Assembly (NCBI GenBank): GCA_965153355.1
Contig: OZ231127.1
Span: 37,758,001-37,822,000 of the forward strand
Direction: 5' to 3'
Origin: Flaccisagitta enflata
Taxonomy: Eukaryota; Chaetognatha; Sagittoidea; Aphragmophora
Length of the DNA: 64,000 bases
Shown here: in pieces, positions 38,340-50,410 of the stretch
Numbering within the stretch: the first letter of the stretch is position 1
Layout: each line of letters opens with the position of its first letter
The notes under the pieces: generated by a model
The model's input: only the letters and a program-made list of their open reading frames with translations
Told to the model about the DNA's origin: nothing
The model's database searches: none
Program-made: the position numbers and the translations under genes

Positions 38340-39327
<988 letters not shown>

Positions 39328-39329
39328 TA

Positions 39330-39990
39330 GGCGTTTGGTGACGTCGGCAGATATCAGGGGAAAATATATATGCTACTTGGCAGGATGGAAGAATGTACAC
39401 GACTGGCTGTTTTACCAACCAAATTGGAAGGGGCCAACTGCTCCCACATTTATGGCAACACATGTTCACTAATTAAGCGGAAACATACATGCACGAGCCT
39501 GAAAAGCAAAGAATTGTACACCTCTTCTTGGCCAAGTAAGATTTGAATTGGAGCGTTTCAAAACCCTTGAACTTTTGGATTAAGCAGTTATGGTCCAAAT
39601 TTCTTTGCGCTATGCTGACTAGAGGTATGTACTGTTCTTTGGCGTTTTTCCGCCTAATTGTTAAAAATGTGTTATTACTTTGAGCGCGCAAAACAGATAT
39701 TTGTAGTGCCTTCATACGTTGCTGCGCCGGTTGGATAGTCTATCCGTCTGAGCATATCATTCTTTTATCCTTTTGTAGTCATTTAAGCCATTTTTAGATG
39801 TGAGCATGTCATCTATTTCGTTGGCACATGGCACTCATTGGATTTGATTTTAACTGCGCGCGCACATACCTATGAGAAGAAGACACAATAGCAGCAGAGT
39901 CATTTTGGCGTGTGGTGGTTGAAAACGATGTTTAAGGAATGAAAAAAAACCAGACAGAAGCGAGAAGAAATACGGAGAAGAGTGAATAAA
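39330..39990. other. Unassigned sequence
   Basis: No gene or repeat family recognised. Confidence 0.35.
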
Positions 39991-39992
39991 AC

Positions 39993-40620
39993 TAGTCATC
40001 CAAGGATCGCACATGGTCAGCGGTACCCGATGCCCTGCTGGGAGTGATCCAACAAGGTTGGAGTGAGAGCAGGGTGCAGCGGCCCCAAAGGGCCTTGGGA
40101 TGTCCTGTAGAACACAGGGGGAATTTCCATACGTCCTGAGGGGGCATATTAAGCGCCTTAGATGACTGATTTAGGCCGCCATGCATATTTGAAGGTCGAG
40201 GGCATAATTAAGGCTTGGAGAGCCGATCTGAGGTTTGGAGGGCAAATCTAAGCCATGGAGGGCTGATTTTATGCTTGGAGGGCTAATTGAGGGTTTGGAA
40301 GGCAGATTTGAGGTCTGGAGGTCATATTTGAGGTAGGGGGCTGATCTGAAGCCTGGAAAGCTAATTTGAGGCCTGGGGGGCTAAATTGAGGGCTGGGAGG
40401 GCAAACTTAGGGTCGAGAGCAAATTTGAGGCTTGGAGGGCAAATTTGAGGCCAACGGGGGACAGACTTAAAGACGGATGGACGGACAGGACGGACGTATG
40501 GAAATTCCCCCAGTAGCCTACAGGACATCGGCCCTTTGGGGCCGCTGCCCAAAAAGGGTGAGGATGAAAGGTTAAGGAGGAAGAAAGAGGGCGGCAAGGA
40601 TAACCTTTGAACACCACTTA
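39993..40620. mobile_element. FB element, nearly complete
   Basis: Left terminus TAGTCATCCAAGGATCGCAC and ATGGTCAGCGGTACCC; inner arm GCAGCGGCCCCAAAGGGCC, TGTCCTGTAGAACACAGGG and GAATTTCCATACGTCC. The array is TTGAGGCYTGGAGGGCTAA-type, about 20 bp (40145-40470). A GACGGATGGACGGACAGGACGG tract (in pieces) and the inverted arm CTACAGGACATCGGCCC and TTTGGGGCCGCTGCCC end at about 40557. The right terminus is decayed. Confidence 0.75.
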
Positions 40621-41078
40621 GTCATCAGTCATCACGTTTTCCTTTTTCGGCACCAAGGAGATAAGATAAAGACTGGATCATGTGAAACTCGTTTACTTTG
40701 TCTTCGATCATTGAGCCAATGTTTCTTCTTGTGACGTCTTTTACCAATAAAAAGTCAGCGGACAAACCACAATAGGTATATATATCACGCTGTTGGTTTT
40801 GATCCAACCCACTGATGTTGAATGCTGATTTTTCTTTTCTGTTACATATGGCTCAGAATAAGGATCAATGAAAAATAATAATCTTTGGCAGAAATATGAA
40901 AAAGGCAATAAAATAAAAAAAAATTCAACAACTCATAACACAAAAACTATTGATTGCACAGAATTCTGCTTGGCGCTCATCTCGAAAGAGCAATCAACTC
41001 ATTCTTAGCTGTTGATTCTGATGCCTAATCCTATTCTGCACAAAAAGCACCAACTTCTCAATGCGCTACGGGAAGAAC
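40621..41078. other. Unassigned sequence
   Basis: No feature recognised. Confidence 0.35.
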
Positions 41079-41547
41079 GCGTAAGCGTTAGATGGTCAGC
41101 GGTACCCGTGTCGCTTTAAGAGTATTGGTGGTCAAGCTGGGAGGGGCAGTTGGCTCAAGTCGACGACCTATGCTTTCACACATATGGGATTTTCTCCTTC
41201 TTCTCTCCTCCTCCTCCTTCTCCCTTCGCACCCCGCGAGGCCCATATCTCAGCCTCAAGGCCCATATCCCAGCCTTGAGGCCCAAATCCTGGGCCTTGAG
41301 GCCCAAACCCTTGAGGAGGGGATTTAGGCCTGAGGTTGGGATTTGGGTTTCAAGACTAGGATTTGGGCCTCAAGGCTTGGATATGGGCCATGAGGTTGAG
41401 ATATGGGCCTCGTGGCTGGGTGAAGGGGGGGGTACATAGATGAAGAAGGAGGATGAGGAGAAGAAGAAGGAAAAAATCCCCCATGTAAGTGAAAGCATAG
41501 GTCACCGACCCTTCGGCCGCGCTCAAAAGGGAAACTAATAAGCTCTG
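41079..41547. mobile_element. FB element with CTTC/GAAG arms
   Basis: Left terminus GTAAGCGTTAGATGGTCAGC and GGTACCCG. Inner arm GACCTATGCTTTCACACATA and TTCTTCTC, inverted at GAAAGCATAGGTCACCGACC (about 41491). Between them an array of GAGGCCCATATCTCAGCCTC units whose orientation flips near 41320 (GGGCCTCAAGGCTTGGATA). Confidence 0.72.
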
Positions 41548-41553
41548 TGTTTC

Positions 41554-42160
41554 AACTAGTCATCCAAGGATTCTGTGACATGGTCAGCGGTGGCACCAGA
41601 TGCCCTGCTTGGAGTGACAGCTGAAGAAGTGGAAAGAGAGCAGGGCAGCGGCCCCAAAGGGCCGATGTCCTGTAGGACACAGGGGGAATTTCCAGACGTC
41701 CTGAGATACAGATGGCTGATTTGAGGCCTGGAGGGCTGAAAAGAGGTCTTGGGAAGCGACGGAGGTCGCGAGAAGATTTGAGCTCGGGAGAGCAGATTTG
41801 AGGACTGGAGGGCTAATTTGAGGCCTGGATGGCTAATTTGAGGCCTTGAGGCCAGATTTGAAGTCCGGAAATCAAATTTGAGGTCAGGAGGGCAGATTTG
41901 AGGCCCGATGGACAGATTGCATGTGGATTTGGAAGCTCCGGGAGAGCCTATATCAGGTTCGACAGGCTTGTTTCCAGGCATGGAGGGCAAAAAAAACAGG
42001 CCTGAGAGTGCTGGTTTAGGTCCCCGATGGTCCTCGGGACGGACGACGGACGGATCGATCGGCGATCGACGGACGGGAAGGATCTGGACGCCTGAAATTC
42101 CCCCCTGAGTCCTACAGGACATCGGCCCTTAGTGGCTGCCTGCCCAAAAAGCCGAAGGAA
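41554..42160. mobile_element. FB element, complete left half
   Basis: TAGTCATCCAAGGATTCTGT and CATGGTCAGCGG, arm GGCAGCGGCCCCAAAGGGCC, CTGTAGGACACAGGGGG, array TTGAGGCCTGGATGGCTAA, an ACGG-type tract with GACGGACGGATCGATCGG, and the inverted arm CTACAGGACATCGGCCC. The right end is decayed. It starts just 7 bp after the preceding FB element. Confidence 0.72.
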
Positions 42161-42164
42161 CTTT

Positions 42165-42750
42165 GTTTCTTTGACTTTCTTCCTAACTATTTGTATTAGA
42201 GCGTAAATCTTTTGGCGAGCATTTTGTGAAATATCTCCCTCCGTTTAATAAGAATAAAAGAATACATCTAAAGCACAGTGAGATTCTGAACCTACTAAGG
42301 ATTTCTGATCATATGCCACCAATCCCATTTATGCGATCATGGAACATCGCGTTATAGTTGAACCCCGCTCTAATGGACCCACTTTTTGCAAAATTCTGCT
42401 CACTTGGAAAAAAGTCAAAGAGACGAAGTCCCTTCGGTCTTTTTGAGTCCTGCAAAGTTTTTTGGATTTCCCTTTTTCTCATGAAGCGTTTGTGGAAGTT
42501 GATCAGATTTGGGGGCCAAATAGGACTACAAATGAAATTAATAGCTAAGAAAGAGCTAATTCTCCTCTTTCAGATGAGGCCAAGCAGAATTCTGAGTATC
42601 AATAGTTTTGGAGCTATGATTTTTTTAATTTTTTTTTTTCGCATTTTTTGCGTTTTCCCAAAAAAAATGAGGAATCGAGTTAGTTGAAGTGTATTTGAAC
42701 TTTAAAATGTCTCAGGTGATAATTGTGCATCCTGGCAGCACAGTCTCTCT
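42165..42750. other. AT-rich sequence with pogo-like TTGAACCCCGCTCTAATGG start
   Basis: GTTGAACCCCGCTCTAATGG near 42357 and the shared palindrome module (CAGATGAGGCCAAGCAGAAT, AGTTTTGGAGCTATGA) near 42575-42620 suggest an old non-autonomous DNA transposon; ends not found. Confidence 0.35.
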
Positions 42751-42754
42751 CTCA

Positions 42755-42935
42755 TTTCAACTGCGGACTCTATGAGAGGCTTTGTCTGTCAGTCTATCCA
42801 TCAGTCTGTTGGTCCGTCTGTCTGTCCGAGTGGAAAAGTGGAAAACAAGCGGTCTAGATGCTTGTGTGTGGGGGTTGGAGTGTGGATGGGGGTTTGATGC
42901 CCCTGTCCACCTGTCCGCAACGATATTGTATTGTA
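42755..42935 (-). mobile_element. HP-B element
   Basis: Minus strand: CAATATCGTTGCGGACAGG, GGACAGGGGC, a CCCCCATCCACACTCCAACC spacer, GCTTGTTTTCCAC, a CGGACAGACAGACGG array and GAGTCCGCAGTTG. Confidence 0.65.
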
Positions 42936-42939
42936 TTCT

Positions 42940-43010
42940 GTGTTTCTCTCTCTGTCTCTCTCTCTGTCTGTCTCTCTCTGTCTCTGTCTCTCTCTCTCTG
43001 TCTCTCTGTC

Positions 43011-43049
<39 letters not shown>
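42940..43049. repeat. (TC)n/(TCTG)n microsatellite
   Basis: CTCTCTGT units grading into pure TC. Confidence 0.93.
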
Positions 43050-43053
<4 letters not shown>

Positions 43054-43255
43054 TTACGACTTTTTTCCTACGGCGATTAGCCCCCATTATTGTAACCAAT
43101 GTTAATTCTTAGTCCCTGTTTTCCTTATTTCCTAAAGTTTTGCTTATGTCAGTTAAAACTTGTTAATCCTATGAAATCCGCTGGAGTGGGATTTAACTAT
43201 ACTTGAAACTGAAAGACATCTAATCAACCCAAGACATGTTGAAGATCTATTACTA

Positions 43256-43420
43256 TTGAACCTCGCTCCAACAGACCCGATTTCAACGGCTTTTAGCTTT
43301 TGGGGGCTGTTCTCAGGCCTGTGAGGGATGATTTCAGGCCTGAAAGGACTGATTTAAAGCCTGCGAGAGCTGTTCCAAGGCTGGTAAGAGCTGATTTCAG
43401 ACATACCGACGGATGGACAT
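43256..43420. mobile_element. FB array fragment next to a pogo-like end
   Basis: TTGAACCTCGCTCCAACAG at 43256 resembles pogo/Tigger-type termini. Five units of TGATTTCAGGCCTGAAAGG type and a short ATGGACATACATT tail follow. Confidence 0.45.
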
Positions 43421-43733
43421 ACATTAGGGATGAAAATTATGCAGGGATTCTTGAACCGGTTTGCACAGGCTGTCTAAGTGAACTAATCTAGAGGTTTAAA
43501 CCCAGAAACCCCATGAAAATAGTCGGGAACCTACCTAGCGAGACCCTTGCCCCTGCCCTTGGATTTAGCCTTTTCGCCAAGGAGGAAGAGGAAAAACCCA
43601 TGTTAAACGAATGGGAGGCGGATCGACCATTTTCTTTAATGTCATTTTGTTGTTTACCAACTATTTTCTTCATACAATGTGTCAATAACATTGTCATGAA
43701 ACCTTTTTAGCTTTCTTATCTGCTGAAACTTTT

Positions 43734-43830
43734 TTTTGGTTGAGGACATGCAACTCTATGTAAGGGTCTCTGTCTGTCCATCTGTTGGTCCACCTCTTGG
43801 CTGGTCGCGCTTTCAGGTGAAAATGCAAAA
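43734..43830 (-). mobile_element. HP-type element, 3' half, decayed
   Basis: A GACCAACAGATGG array on the minus strand and a weak GTTGCATGTCCTCAACC terminus followed by A residues. Confidence 0.45.
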
Positions 43831-43907
43831 CATGCAGTTATTATTGAGTGCAGTGTGTAGGTGGGTGTGGTTTTGTATAGGTGTGTGAAGGGATGCTGTT
43901 GTCCTAG

Positions 43908-43976
43908 GTGTTGTTGTTGCTTTGTTGTTGTGGTTGTTGTTGCTGATGTTGTTGTTGTTGTTGTTGTTGTTGTTGC
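43908..43976. repeat. (GTT)n microsatellite
   Basis: GTT units with GCT/GAT interruptions. Confidence 0.93.
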
Positions 43977-44232
43977 CACGCAATTCTAATGAAATTTACC
44001 TTCTACGGAAGATAGTCGTCGGATCAAGTAACGATGCATGGACATTTTGGTAATTCTAAATGACTAGTCACATGTATCATAGCTAGATTTGGAACTGTCA
44101 GAATACAGTGTTATTGAGTCAGGGGGGGGGGGCCGGGGGTTGGATACCCCGGCTTGCCCTACCATGATATTGTTACCAGGCATGTAGATTATGGAGTAGC
44201 GGATAGCGCCAAAACTTGGCCTTTTGGCAATA

Positions 44233-44289
44233 GAAGAAGAAGAAGAAGAAGAAGAAGAAGAAGAAGAAGAAGAAGAAGAAGAAGAAGAG
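44233..44289. repeat. (GAA)n microsatellite
   Basis: 19 uninterrupted GAA units. Confidence 0.97.
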
Positions 44290-44293
44290 AAAA

Positions 44294-44454
44294 ACAAGGC
44301 CGGATATTATTTTTATAATCCTGTCACGGACGATTTGCCAGTAGCAGTAATGCAAAAATCGCTCGGGATTCAAAAATGTGACGGATGGACCGACCTACCG
44401 ACCGACCAACTGACCAACACGGCAAGGTGTAGAGTCGCGTGTCCGCGACTAAAA
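44294..44454 (+). mobile_element. HP-A element
   Basis: ACAAGGCCGGATATTATTTT, GTCACGGACGATTTGCCAG, GCAGTAATGCAAAAATCGC, GGACCGACC array, AAGGTGTAG and the perfect hairpin AGTCGCG-TGTC-CGCGACT (44433-44450). It directly abuts the GAA array. Confidence 0.78.
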
Positions 44455-44459
44455 AGAGA

Positions 44460-44672
44460 GAAGAGAGTAAGGAAGGTAGGAGGGAAGAATGAAAGAAGGA
44501 TGGTAGGAAGGATGTAAGGAGGGATAGAGGGAAGGATGGAAGGATGAATGAATTGTTCATTCCAGTTTAGCATGAAAACTTGATGCTGCTTTAAGTGAGA
44601 ATGGGAGGAAGGATGGAAGGATGGAAGGAAGAATGGAAGGGAGGAAGGAAGAAAGGAGAGAAGGAAGGAAAG
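44460..44672. repeat. (GGAA/GGAT)n purine-rich tandem region
   Basis: Degenerate AAGGATGGAAGG units interrupted by about 60 bp of other sequence (44545-44605). Confidence 0.8.
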
Positions 44673-44679
44673 AAATGTA

Positions 44680-45010
44680 GCAATAACGCTCTGGCATGTC
44701 AAATTGCTCACATTTATACATGGTCTTTTGATCAGATTGACTTATCCTTAAATGTTAACCTTTACACCTATAGCTAAAAAAGAATTAGACGAAGTTGTGT
44801 TTATCTGCTTGGTATTTCCGGACACATTGATGTGTAAGCCTGGGATCGATCTTTAATGTTAAAAAATTTTTACACTTTAGTTTAGCACAAAACCTTGATG
44901 CTGCTTTCATGTTTGGACACATGAAACATGTATTTGCTTGAATTGACTTATCTTGCATTGTATTTATGATTAAATGAACTAATGCACTAATGCCCTAAGT
45001 GTTGCAATAC
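44680..45010. other. AT-rich sequence with duplicated phrases
   Basis: TTTAGCAYRAAAACTTGATG and CTGCTTT occur at about 44568 and 44880. No gene. Confidence 0.35.
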
Positions 45011-45011
45011 T

Positions 45012-45245
45012 TTTGTCCTAGGTATTATAAGTCGCGTGCAGGACATAAATAGCTTAAGATGACTTAAAAGTAAAATGACTTAAATGACTTAAATGACTTG
45101 AAATGTGACTTAAAAAAAACTTAAAATGACTTTAAAAAACTTAAAATGACATAAATGACTGAATTGACCTGTGATTGAATAAAGTGACTTAATATAACTT
45201 AATATGACTTAAAATGACTTAGGACTTAGAATGACTTAGAATGAC
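45012..45245. repeat. AGTCGCGTGC hairpin remnant followed by (ATGACTTAAA)n
   Basis: TATAAGTCGCGTGCAGGAC at 45029 is followed by about 19 degenerate ATGACTTAAA units, the arrangement also found at 37555-37660. Confidence 0.65.
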
Positions 45246-45395
45246 ATTTGGAAAGGAGCTGTGAGCCCAAAAGGCTTAAAAATGCCAAAAAAGTAATAAG
45301 GGGACAGACAGTTTTTTTGGGTTTGCTCGAGATGCGCGGCAATTTTCTTATTTGGATCTCAAAACCCAGTTTCAGGCCTATAGACTGACAGATGG

Positions 45396-45554
<159 letters not shown>

Positions 45555-45613
45555 CTTTACCAATAAAGACGGCTAATCGCCGCAGGAAAAAAGTTGTAAA
45601 TGCTGAGAGGGAG

Positions 45614-45615
<2 letters not shown>

Positions 45616-45666
<51 letters not shown>

Positions 45667-45688
45667 GAGAGAGAGAGAGAGAGAGAGA
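45616..45688. repeat. (GA)n microsatellite
   Basis: About 36 units, one T interruption. Confidence 0.97.
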
Positions 45689-45929
45689 AAACGGAAAAAG
45701 AAAAAAGAAAGAAAATTTATCGAAAGTATAACTATTGGCAGCGGCAAATCATAGAACATGATGAGTAGAACACAATTTAACACTATCTCAACCTGAAATA
45801 CACTGTTTTATTGCTTTATGGGGAAGTAGTAATTAAATCATTGACTTGGTAACACGACGCGCTGCATCGCGGAGAAGAAAATCAAAGGCAGGGGGGTGGG
45901 GGGAAATTATCAAAGGTTATGGAACTAAT

Positions 45930-46040
45930 TACACCCCTGCCATGAAAGTTGCCGATATTGTTTTTCTAAGTCAAATACTTGGTTTTTGCCATCTCCATGT
46001 CAAATTTCATTGTGCTGAGGGCAGATTTACTACAGGTCTC
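45930..46040 (+). repeat. Dispersed repeat R3, copy 1
   Basis: Shares ATCTCCATGTCAAATTTCAT, GTGCTGAG and TTTACTAC with 46495-46605. A 101-residue open frame (45846-46151) runs through it but has no recognisable domain and is not called. Confidence 0.6.
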
Positions 46041-46494
46041 ACACAATTAGGGGGAATGAGATGTTGGCTCGTTGAAAAGGTCATTAAAAATGGATATATA
46101 TACAATCCAAGCGATGTATATCACCAATTCATGCTCACTTTATCAATATGATGCGAAAAAGGCCCAAAAAAGTAAATGGCTATCCTCAAATGAACAAAAA
46201 AATGCTGATAAGTGAGGGGGAGACCAAATTCGGGATTGACACGCTTTTCATATTGTTGGTGCTCGACTTCCCCTTCAATTCCTTAGTTATTGTCAAGTTA
46301 GGCGGCTTTCTTTCTGCGTGACTGACTCTCCTGCATCAACCAACTGCATTACACGATAAATGACGTTTTTTTTGCATTCCATCTTCTTAAAATGACCAAT
46401 GTCAAACGTTTTCCATTTTTCATAAATTTACCCGTAAAAATCAGCAATAATCTGAGACCCCACTTTCGGTAAAACACCCTCCATCTTGCCCTAC

Positions 46495-46605
46495 ATGCAG
46501 GAAAGTCGCCAACATCGCTTTGATACGTTCAAATACCAGGTCTTAGCTATCTCCATGTCAAATTTCATCATGCTGAGTGCATTTTTACTACCTATATTGA
46601 TCATT
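46495..46605 (+). repeat. Dispersed repeat R3, copy 2
   Basis: Partner of 45930-46040, same orientation, 560 bp away. Confidence 0.6.
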
Positions 46606-46807
46606 TTACTTTTCCGGCTTATTATGTGAGACCTGTTATATTGCTCATATCACTTTTCTGACTAATTATGTGAGACCTGTTAGAGACAGAAGGGCAAACA
46701 GACAGAAGAAGTGACAGAGTAGTAAGTTAAACTCTTAAATCATGTTTGTTGATCATCTGACTAAATATAGGATCTCTCCGCCGCCAAAGAGAGCAAAGAA
46801 AACTTTT

Positions 46808-46897
46808 TTTGCGCAGGCGTAATGGACAGACAGATGGATAAACAGACGGACAGACTCTCTTATAGAGATGCGTTCCAGATTCAAGCATCTTAAAAGA
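46808..46897 (+). mobile_element. HP-D-like 3' end
   Basis: CAGACAGATGGATAAACAG, ACGGACAGACTCTC, TTATAGAGATGCGTTCC and a decayed second arm AAGCATCTTAAAA. Confidence 0.5.
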
Positions 46898-46899
46898 AA

Positions 46900-47400
46900 A
46901 TGATATGCTTAACATGTAATTTTAATGAATATATCATTTAAGTAAGTTACAATAGTTGCAATCATGCATTTAAACGCCTATGTGTGTTCACGATTGTCAA
47001 AAAGCTCATTTTCATATTGCAGTAAATTATGATTTTGTACAATTACGCATAGGCGTAATTTCTGACATCAATAAATACATCGTAAAATGTGTTAGAATAC
47101 ATTTAACTATTAATATATTATTGTCTCATGTATTTTTGGTTGATATCATTGATTTTATTGACCTACATGGATCAATTTTTTTATTCTCTTTTCAACCCTT
47201 GGTTGAAAATGGCCTACGTTTATATACTATGTTTTTAGACAAATTCTTGTCATCCAGCCCCAGGGGTGACGGGTGTTGGCTCGAGGGGTTCCCCATTGGG
47301 AATCGCACATTGGCATATCCAAAAATGAAGAAATCATAGCAGAAAACCTGTAACCCAACCGTCGCACTCGTAGCTGATATCCACTGTACTAAACTTTCAT
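46900..47400. other. Unassigned AT-rich sequence
   Basis: A 119-residue open frame (46980-47339) is hydrophobic and AT-driven, without recognisable motifs. Confidence 0.3.
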
Positions 47401-47730
47401 GCCTACATACATATGGATATTCTCCCCTATGATGAACAGGACATCGGCCCTTTGGGGCCGCTGCCCGAAAAGGTCCCCCTGTGTTCCACAAGATTTTGTA
47501 TCCTTTAGGGCTACTGCCCAAAAATGCATTTGAACAATGATAAATGTTTTAAGATATTAGAGGGTTGATATTACAGAGGGCTGATTTCAGGCATAAGGTA
47601 ACAGAATCAAGGCTAGGGAGGGCTATTTGAAGCTTGAAAGAGGATTGTTTCATGAATGGAGTTCAGTGGGTTATTTTGAAGAGGACAATGTCTGGAACAG
47701 GCCAAAAATCCACCCTTTCAAATCTTAAAT
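47400..47730. mobile_element. FB element fragment
   Basis: ACAGGACATCGGCCCTTTGG, GGCCGCTGCCC, then CACAAGATTTTGTATCC with a second GGCTACTGCCC, and a few TGATTTCAGGCATAAGG units. Confidence 0.55.
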
Positions 47731-47850
47731 CAACCTCCTCAAGCCTCAAACCTGCCTCATTACATCTCCAGGCGTGCTTTTTATGGAGTAACCACTAACC
47801 AGTAACGCCGTTACTCGGAAAGACATGAGGGGCTCTCGGAAGTTCTCGGA

Positions 47851-47914
47851 AGAAGAAGAAGAAGAAGAAGAAGAAGAAGAAGGAGAAGAAGAAGAAGAAG
47901 AAGAAGAAGAAGGT

Positions 47915-47945
<31 letters not shown>

Positions 47946-48074
47946 AAGAAGGAAGCAGAAGAAAAAGAGAAGAAGAAGCAGAAGAAGAAGAAGAAGAAGA
48001 AGAAAAAGAAAAGAAAAAGAAAAAAAAGAAAAAAAGAAAGAAAAAGAAAAAGAAAAAGAAGAAGAAGAAGGAAA
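47851..48074. repeat. (GAA)n microsatellite, decaying into AAAAGA
   Basis: GAA units with GGA, AGC and AAA interruptions. Confidence 0.95.
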
Positions 48075-48172
48075 AAATGAGGAAGAAGATAGAGAAAAGG
48101 AAATAAATTGGGAACATGGACACTTCCGCTCCGTGCCCCTGTCTTTATTCCCCTCAGCCTCTTAGACTACAG
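48075..48172 (+). repeat. Direct repeat flank, copy 1
   Basis: GAAGAAGATAGAGAAAAGGA, AATAAATT, GGAACATGGACA and TTCCCCTCAGCCTCTTAGAC are repeated at 48898-48972. Confidence 0.8.
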
Positions 48173-48189
48173 GGAATACCCCGCAAAGT

Positions 48190-48895
48190 GACACCAAAGA
48201 AAACGTCATACATTTCAGCTTTCAAAAATGAAAAATCAAATTTCTGAAAAAGTTCCAGAAAGCACTTTTAAACCGATTTTTTGAGATACAAAAAAAATGA
48301 GCGCATATTCAAAACTCTGACTGTACTGTAGCATTGAAAGAAACTTCAAAATTGGCAAGGCATGCATTTTCTGGTTTGGGGGTTTTGGAGTGTTTATTAT
48401 AATTTTGGTGATATTTCTCAACCTTTTGAGCCAAAACCCTGAGCCAAAACCCCAGGGTTGGGCTGGAATCAAAGATATTTTGAAGTAGATTATGAATACA
48501 TAAAATGACCAAGCGTCAAATCTATATTTAATCAGAAATTAGGCTATAAAAGGTCAAAAACAACATTTTTGCTGTAGGAAACCTTGTGAAAAATGTAATA
48601 ATTTGATATAAAAAAGATGGGAAATTCACAAAACATTTCAGATACCAAATCTTTATCAAAATATATTTAATTTGGGACCGTTTTCAGCAGTTTGGCATAA
48701 TTTGTTGACAAATCACAGTGAAAGAAAATGTAACCCTCAACGGTTTTCTGAAGAAAACCGCGATTTTGTTAAAAAATTGAGGATATTTCACTTATTCCAC
48801 TTAGGTTATTTTTTCAAAACCCAATCTTTTAGTCTAAAACAAACAAAATCAGTTTAAAATATCTACCAGGAACTTTTTTCAGAAAAAGAAAAAAA
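48190..48895. mobile_element. Possible inserted element between 85-bp direct repeats
   Basis: Near its ends are inverted words: TTCTGAAAAAGTTCC (48241) and GGAACTTTTTTCAGAAAAA (48870). The interior is AT-rich, non-coding, with a small internal repeat GAGCCAAAACCC (48428, 48441). Classification is uncertain. Confidence 0.4.
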
Positions 48896-48897
48896 TG

Positions 48898-48975
48898 ATG
48901 AAGAAGATAGAGAAAAGGAAATAAATTCGGAACATGGACACCCGTCTTTATTCCCCTCAGCCTCTTAGACTATTG
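48898..48975 (+). repeat. Direct repeat flank, copy 2
   Basis: Partner of 48075-48172. It lacks the TTCCGCTCCGTGCC segment. Confidence 0.8.
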
Positions 48976-48979
48976 TAAC

Positions 48980-49865
48980 TCTTCCCTATTTTCACCTTTA
49001 CCTAGCGCCAACAATTACTAGGCGGGATAGATCCCCCGCCATCTAAAAATACCCCCGGAATGTTATCCAGAAGGCTTGATATTGTAATGTATTGTTTTGG
49101 TCCCGTGCTGTGGGTGAACTTTGAAGTTTTAAATTTACCTGAAGTTGAGACTTGGAACAATATTTATCAACATTCTGTTACGTGATGCCATTAACACGAT
49201 CTTAGAAATCAAGGAGTTATATTTGGTAATAAAGAGATGCAACACACAACAGAGTTGGGTGTATATGAATCTGGGACGACATTACATTGTCATAAATACT
49301 GAAAGAAACCTTGGTACTGCAATATGTAAATAAGCTCCTCATATCTCTTTTAAAATATGGAGGGACATTAAATGTTTCTGTATGACAAGAATATGACAGA
49401 CAAGTCGGAATATTTAAAGAGAAAATATATGCTACTCGGAAGGAAAGAAGAAAAAGCACGGCTGTACATCTCCAATCAGCCTGGGATAGACTGACAGATG
49501 GACAGACAAACTAAATGACAGACTAAAGAACTGCTCAACAGATATTGACCCCTTTAGCAATGCACCATATTTCCATAAAGAAAAGATGGTGACGAAATTT
49601 TTCCAAATTATCCACATGAGATTGGTCATCTTTGACCTCTCATAGTTATGTTGTTGTACAAAGGATGCACAGAAAATTGGTGACGGTAGGAAAAATTTTC
49701 AGAAAATCTTCAAAATGAGTTAAATCTGGTATTTCAACCTCTCTTCGTTTAAAGGTTTTGAGAAAAACAAGAAAGATTGTGAATGGGCAAAGCGTTTAGA
49801 AATGACAGACGAAACAAGATTGCTACTCCACAAGTCTACATAAAAAATGATGAAAAAATTGCAGT
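48980..49865. other. Unassigned AT-rich sequence
   Basis: No gene recognised in this stretch; an HP-like GACAGATGGACAGACAAAC tract lies near 49491. Confidence 0.3.
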
Positions 49866-50165
49866 TAGTTGATAGAAGACAGCGCTTTGGCACATCGGGC
49901 CGCTATGACAAAGCAATGGCAGACCAAACACCGCGTCAAACTTTTTGGTGGTTGGTCAGGGGGTCAGCCTGGATCTCAACCCCATCGAATAACTTTGGTC
50001 TCAAATGGAGCAGCTACAGAACACGGAACACGCGACTTCGACTGTAAGAATCACTCATAAAGTCAGGAGGAAGATCTTGCCAACTTACCTCAAATCTCTT
50101 TAAAAAACCATGCTGAGGCGTATAAAGGCGGAGGGGGCACACAAAGTATTTAACGTATTTTGAAA
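49866..50165 (+). pseudogene. Tc1-like transposase C-terminal relic
   Basis: One frame reads EDSALAHRAAMTKQWQTKHR, matching the second-Asp region of Tc1-type DDE transposases. The next conserved block appears in a different frame as SLDLNPIE, then a stop (TAA) where the family has N, then LWSQMEQ. Later LPTYLKSL and MLRRIKAEGAHK match the usual Tc1 C-terminus. Such an enzyme would cut and paste its element at TA sites. At least one frameshift and one or two in-frame stops make it non-functional; everything N-terminal is gone. It is the only transposase trace in the window. Confidence 0.75.
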
Positions 50166-50169
50166 TTGT

Positions 50170-50410
50170 ATTATGTATAAGTTATTGAATAAATTAATTA
50201 ATTCTTATCCTGTTGCCATTCTTTTGCTCCAGATAACATTTGGATGCCTATGTGTTCAGTCTCTCTGTCTGAGATTCATTCTGCACCATCCGTTCAAACT
50301 ACCGCCAGGTCCTTTTTATTATCACTCTGGATTTTCTGTTTTTTTACACTCAATATGGACCTCCTGAACAAGAATCCAGCTTCAAATAAATCTTTCTTGC
50401 GGCGCCTTTT
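50170..50410. other. Unassigned sequence downstream of the transposase relic
   Basis: Two overlapping 60-65-residue open frames with no domain. Confidence 0.3.

Noticed and set aside
44233-44289. Poly-Glu frame at the GAA repeat
   Set aside because: Trinucleotide microsatellite directly abutting an HP element; no gene context.
45846-46151. 101-residue frame as a small basic gene
   Set aside because: It overlaps dispersed repeat R3, has no recognisable motif and no second line of support.
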